A DNA stretch of 64,000 nucleotides, taken from the NCBI RefSeq assembly GCF_014805625.2, contig NW_023998414.1:42700934-42764933 (forward strand). The letters are read 5' to 3'. Below are positions 61,973 through 64,000 of this stretch, one piece after another. Position 1 is the first letter of the stretch; every line of letters starts with the position of its first letter. The translations under genes and the position numbers were made by a program. The notes under the pieces were generated by a model. It saw only the letters and a program-made list of their open reading frames with translations, made no database searches and was not told the DNA's origin. The DNA is from Glossina fuscipes (Eukaryota; Arthropoda; Insecta; Diptera; Glossinidae).

Positions 61973-62356
61973 TGGCCAAAATGCAAAACTATAAATTATG
62001 ACGAAAATAATGAAAACACCATTAAGAGAAAACATTAAAATCATATCCAAATGAAAATATGTTTTGATTTCTCGACTAATATGCAATTAGTGTACACTTT
62101 GCCGACAGGAAGGAAGGAAATGCCTTCAAATCCGATTGGCGTCATAAACAAGATCAAGAGCGTGTAGATGTTAATCTATAAAATATTTATAAAAAATATA
62201 TACAATAATAATGTTAAAAAAAAACAAAAACACAAAAAACACAAATTTAACTTTAATATCATTGTTTAATTACTTTGTCGTTTACGTTTTCGCTTTGGTT
62301 TGTTTTGCTTTTTTAATAAACAAATTTTGCAGCTAGAGAAGTAGATTTTTCCACTC

Positions 62357-62426
62357 ATACATACATACATACCTACATACATACATACATACATACATAC
62401 ATACATACATACATACACACACACAC
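62357..62426. repeat. (CATA)n microsatellite
   Basis: Fifteen CATA units with one CCTA variant, ending in a short (CA)n run. The MYVC-repeat on the minus strand is a reading of it. Confidence 0.95.
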
Positions 62427-63139
62427 TCAAAATATAAAAGAACATCATAAATCTAGCAATTAATATAACTATGCAATTACATAAATGTAGCATTTTGCAG
62501 ATGTTTCACACACAAGCGCGCGCACAGGCCATGAGATAGGTAATAAAATCATTTAAAAAGACAGATTTTTAAGTTTTAAAAACTTATGCTAACTGTAAAC
62601 AATATTACAAATAAATTTAGATATCAATGGAAAATAAAGAATTTAACCAACGAACTGTTCATTCGACTTAAGTCTCTTCAGTATTTCAGATAAGGACTCT
62701 GAATAATAGTAATTTTATCAAATCGGGTTAAATGAAAACTTCTTCGCTTATCATTTTCGTTCGCTCAATATAAACCAAAAGCTTGTAAAGAGAATAATGC
62801 TTTTATTTGTACGATGTATTCGATTTGGGGCGGCTTGAATCCTGATTCAAAACTCAGCTTGAGATTTGCACAATATGTTGCATCCGTATATAGTTGTACT
62901 ACCAATTTCTCCCAAATGACCGATTGATTATATAATCATTTGTGACCGAATTTTTTGCACTCAAAAAAAAAAAAAACAGATAAGAAATATAATACTGGCT
63001 GGGAACGACTCACTTTTTTCTATTCCCAGAATAATAGTGAATAGTGATATGCTTCGCACGTCGTAGTTTATGAGGAACAAGCAAAAAACGCGAAAATCAA
63101 AGGTGTTGAAAGTTTTCTTTTTGTATAGGTGTGGGGTGC

Positions 63140-63800
63140 GACAGTTGCGCAGATGGGTAGATGGATCGACGAACAGACGGGGAAGCATTCCGAATTTGAA
63201 AGTGGCTAAGAATTTACATACTTTATGGTATGCTTGGAGCTGGTTCCTGCGCGATATAAAGGTGAAAGGGGAAAGAAAAATTACATTTTCATACGCTGTA
63301 CTATTGGATAGGCGTGGTCAATTTTTTTCCAGTTTCCAGTGCAAATACTGCAGCATCGCCCATAGAACTTTTTTCCATTTATAGGCTGTAGCTTATGCTA
63401 AATGTAATGAGCAAAAAACCAATTTTCATTCCTTTTAAAAAGCACAAATGCTTTCAGTGTATGTGGTACGGCAGGCGTACCCTTCGACCGATTTGGCCCA
63501 TTTTCCATATACCAATTTGCATGCAAGAACTTGCACGACGACTTTTGCCAAATTTGAATTCGATAGCTTGACTTTTATGGCCAGTAGAGTATTTAAAGCG
63601 GAGATTGTATGGATGGGCAGACAGTCAGACGGACAGATGAATATGCTGAAATTGATTCAGAATTTTATTCTGATCAATAATATATATATATGATATATAT
63701 TTTGTGGGGTCGCTGAAGTTTCCGTCTGGATGTTGCAAAAGGTATGACAAAGAGCATACTTTTCATTCTTCAGTGATGGGTATAATGAAAACATTTCTAT
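63140..63800 (+). mobile_element. Dispersed repeat X, copy C (most complete)
   Basis: This is the longest copy of the repeat also seen at 26.1, 47.2 and 51.7 kb. It starts with GACGAACAGACGG and CATTCCGAATTTGAAAGTGG. It carries a 104-codon frame (63070-63384) whose later part reads KITFSYAVLLDRRGQFFSSF, then the GGCGTACCC and GATTTGGCCCATTTT blocks (63473-63505). A (GACA)-type stretch with ACGGACAGATG follows, then GATTCAGAATTTTATTCTGA, a short (TA)n, and GGGGTCG...AAGTTTCCGTCTGGATGTTGCAAAAGG-like sequence ending near GATGGGTATAA (63775-63785). No transposase, RT or tRNA motif was recognised, so the class stays open. Confidence 0.7.
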
Positions 63801-64000
63801 GTAACCTAATTTAAATCGAAAATAAACAAAGCGTACAAGTACACATTTTCAATGATTTTTTTATACTAAAATAAATAAAAATGAATCTTAAGCTAAACAT
63901 CAGGAGTAACTTTTGTAAAGTAAAAAAAAATATGAAGAAGAAGAACGTATAGATGACAAGACATATATGAATAAAGAAGAGGAAAAGAAAATGCTGTCAT
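63801..64000. other. Short AT-rich end of window
   Basis: Nothing recognisable: AT-rich sequence with short A runs and GAAGAA triplets. Confidence 0.7.

Larger units (their letters stand above)
55031..63139. other. Non-coding stretch, no gene recognised
   Basis: The first 700 bases include two overlapping 70-79 codon frames (55203-55458, +) of mixed composition and unknown family. The rest is AT-rich DNA with many microsatellites. False frames follow CATT, TA, A-run, ATC and CATA tracts at 57608-57886, 58161-58377, 59663-59884, 60331-60513, 61755-61994 and 62266-62493. Additional (TA)n tracts lie at about 56356-56370, 59404-59440, 60362-60400 and 60676-60710. Confidence 0.6.

Noticed and set aside
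24784..62426. CRISPR-like arrays in the CATA and heptamer tracts
   Set aside because: The repeats are continuous short units without unique spacers, and the DNA is eukaryotic in character.

Overview
The window looks like non-coding nuclear DNA of an insect, most likely a higher fly (Diptera) and possibly a tephritid-like fruit fly. It is strongly AT-rich and crowded with simple repeats: (TA)n, (CA)n, (CATA)n, (CAA)n, (ATC)n and long A or T homopolymers. I found no convincing host protein-coding gene, rRNA or intact tRNA. Nearly all open frames of 60-166 codons are translations of microsatellites and homopolymers (poly-F, poly-K, poly-H, Y-I alternations) or chance open frames with no recognisable domain. 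It could be intergenic DNA or part of a very long intron; the sequence does not decide which. The species guess rests on general character and on remembered resemblance of the repeats to fly elements, not on a search.

Layout: about 1-24.5 kb is unique-looking DNA punctuated only by tandem repeats. I recognised no transposon remnant there, although a GC-richer bidirectional open stretch at 9.37-9.66 kb is unexplained. An assembly gap of ten N sits inside an (ATC)n tract at 13.99 kb. From about 25 kb onward the DNA carries decayed mobile elements: (i) an unclassified dispersed repeat with copies at 26.1, 47.2, 51.7 (reversed) and 63.1 kb; (ii) a tRNA-related, SINE-like repeat at 35.2 kb (+) and 54.6 kb (-); (iii) the C-terminal part of a non-LTR retrotransposon polyprotein at 38.9-40.23 kb; (iv) directly beside it, an internally deleted mariner transposase on the minus strand at 40.27-40.76 kb; (v) a second Tc1/mariner-superfamily transposase relic at 49.8-50.5 kb; (vi) a Jockey/CR1-like reverse transcriptase fragment at 53.9-54.4 kb.

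Every transposon relic is broken by stops and frameshifts, and where a catalytic residue can be read it is often replaced (D to N in the mariner, D to H in the Jockey-like RT), so none should be autonomous. No gene network, operon or new enzymatic system is visible. The most interesting material is the repeat architecture: paired dispersed repeats with pol III-type B boxes, a mariner deletion derivative, and several separate heptanucleotide arrays that appear to share one core unit.
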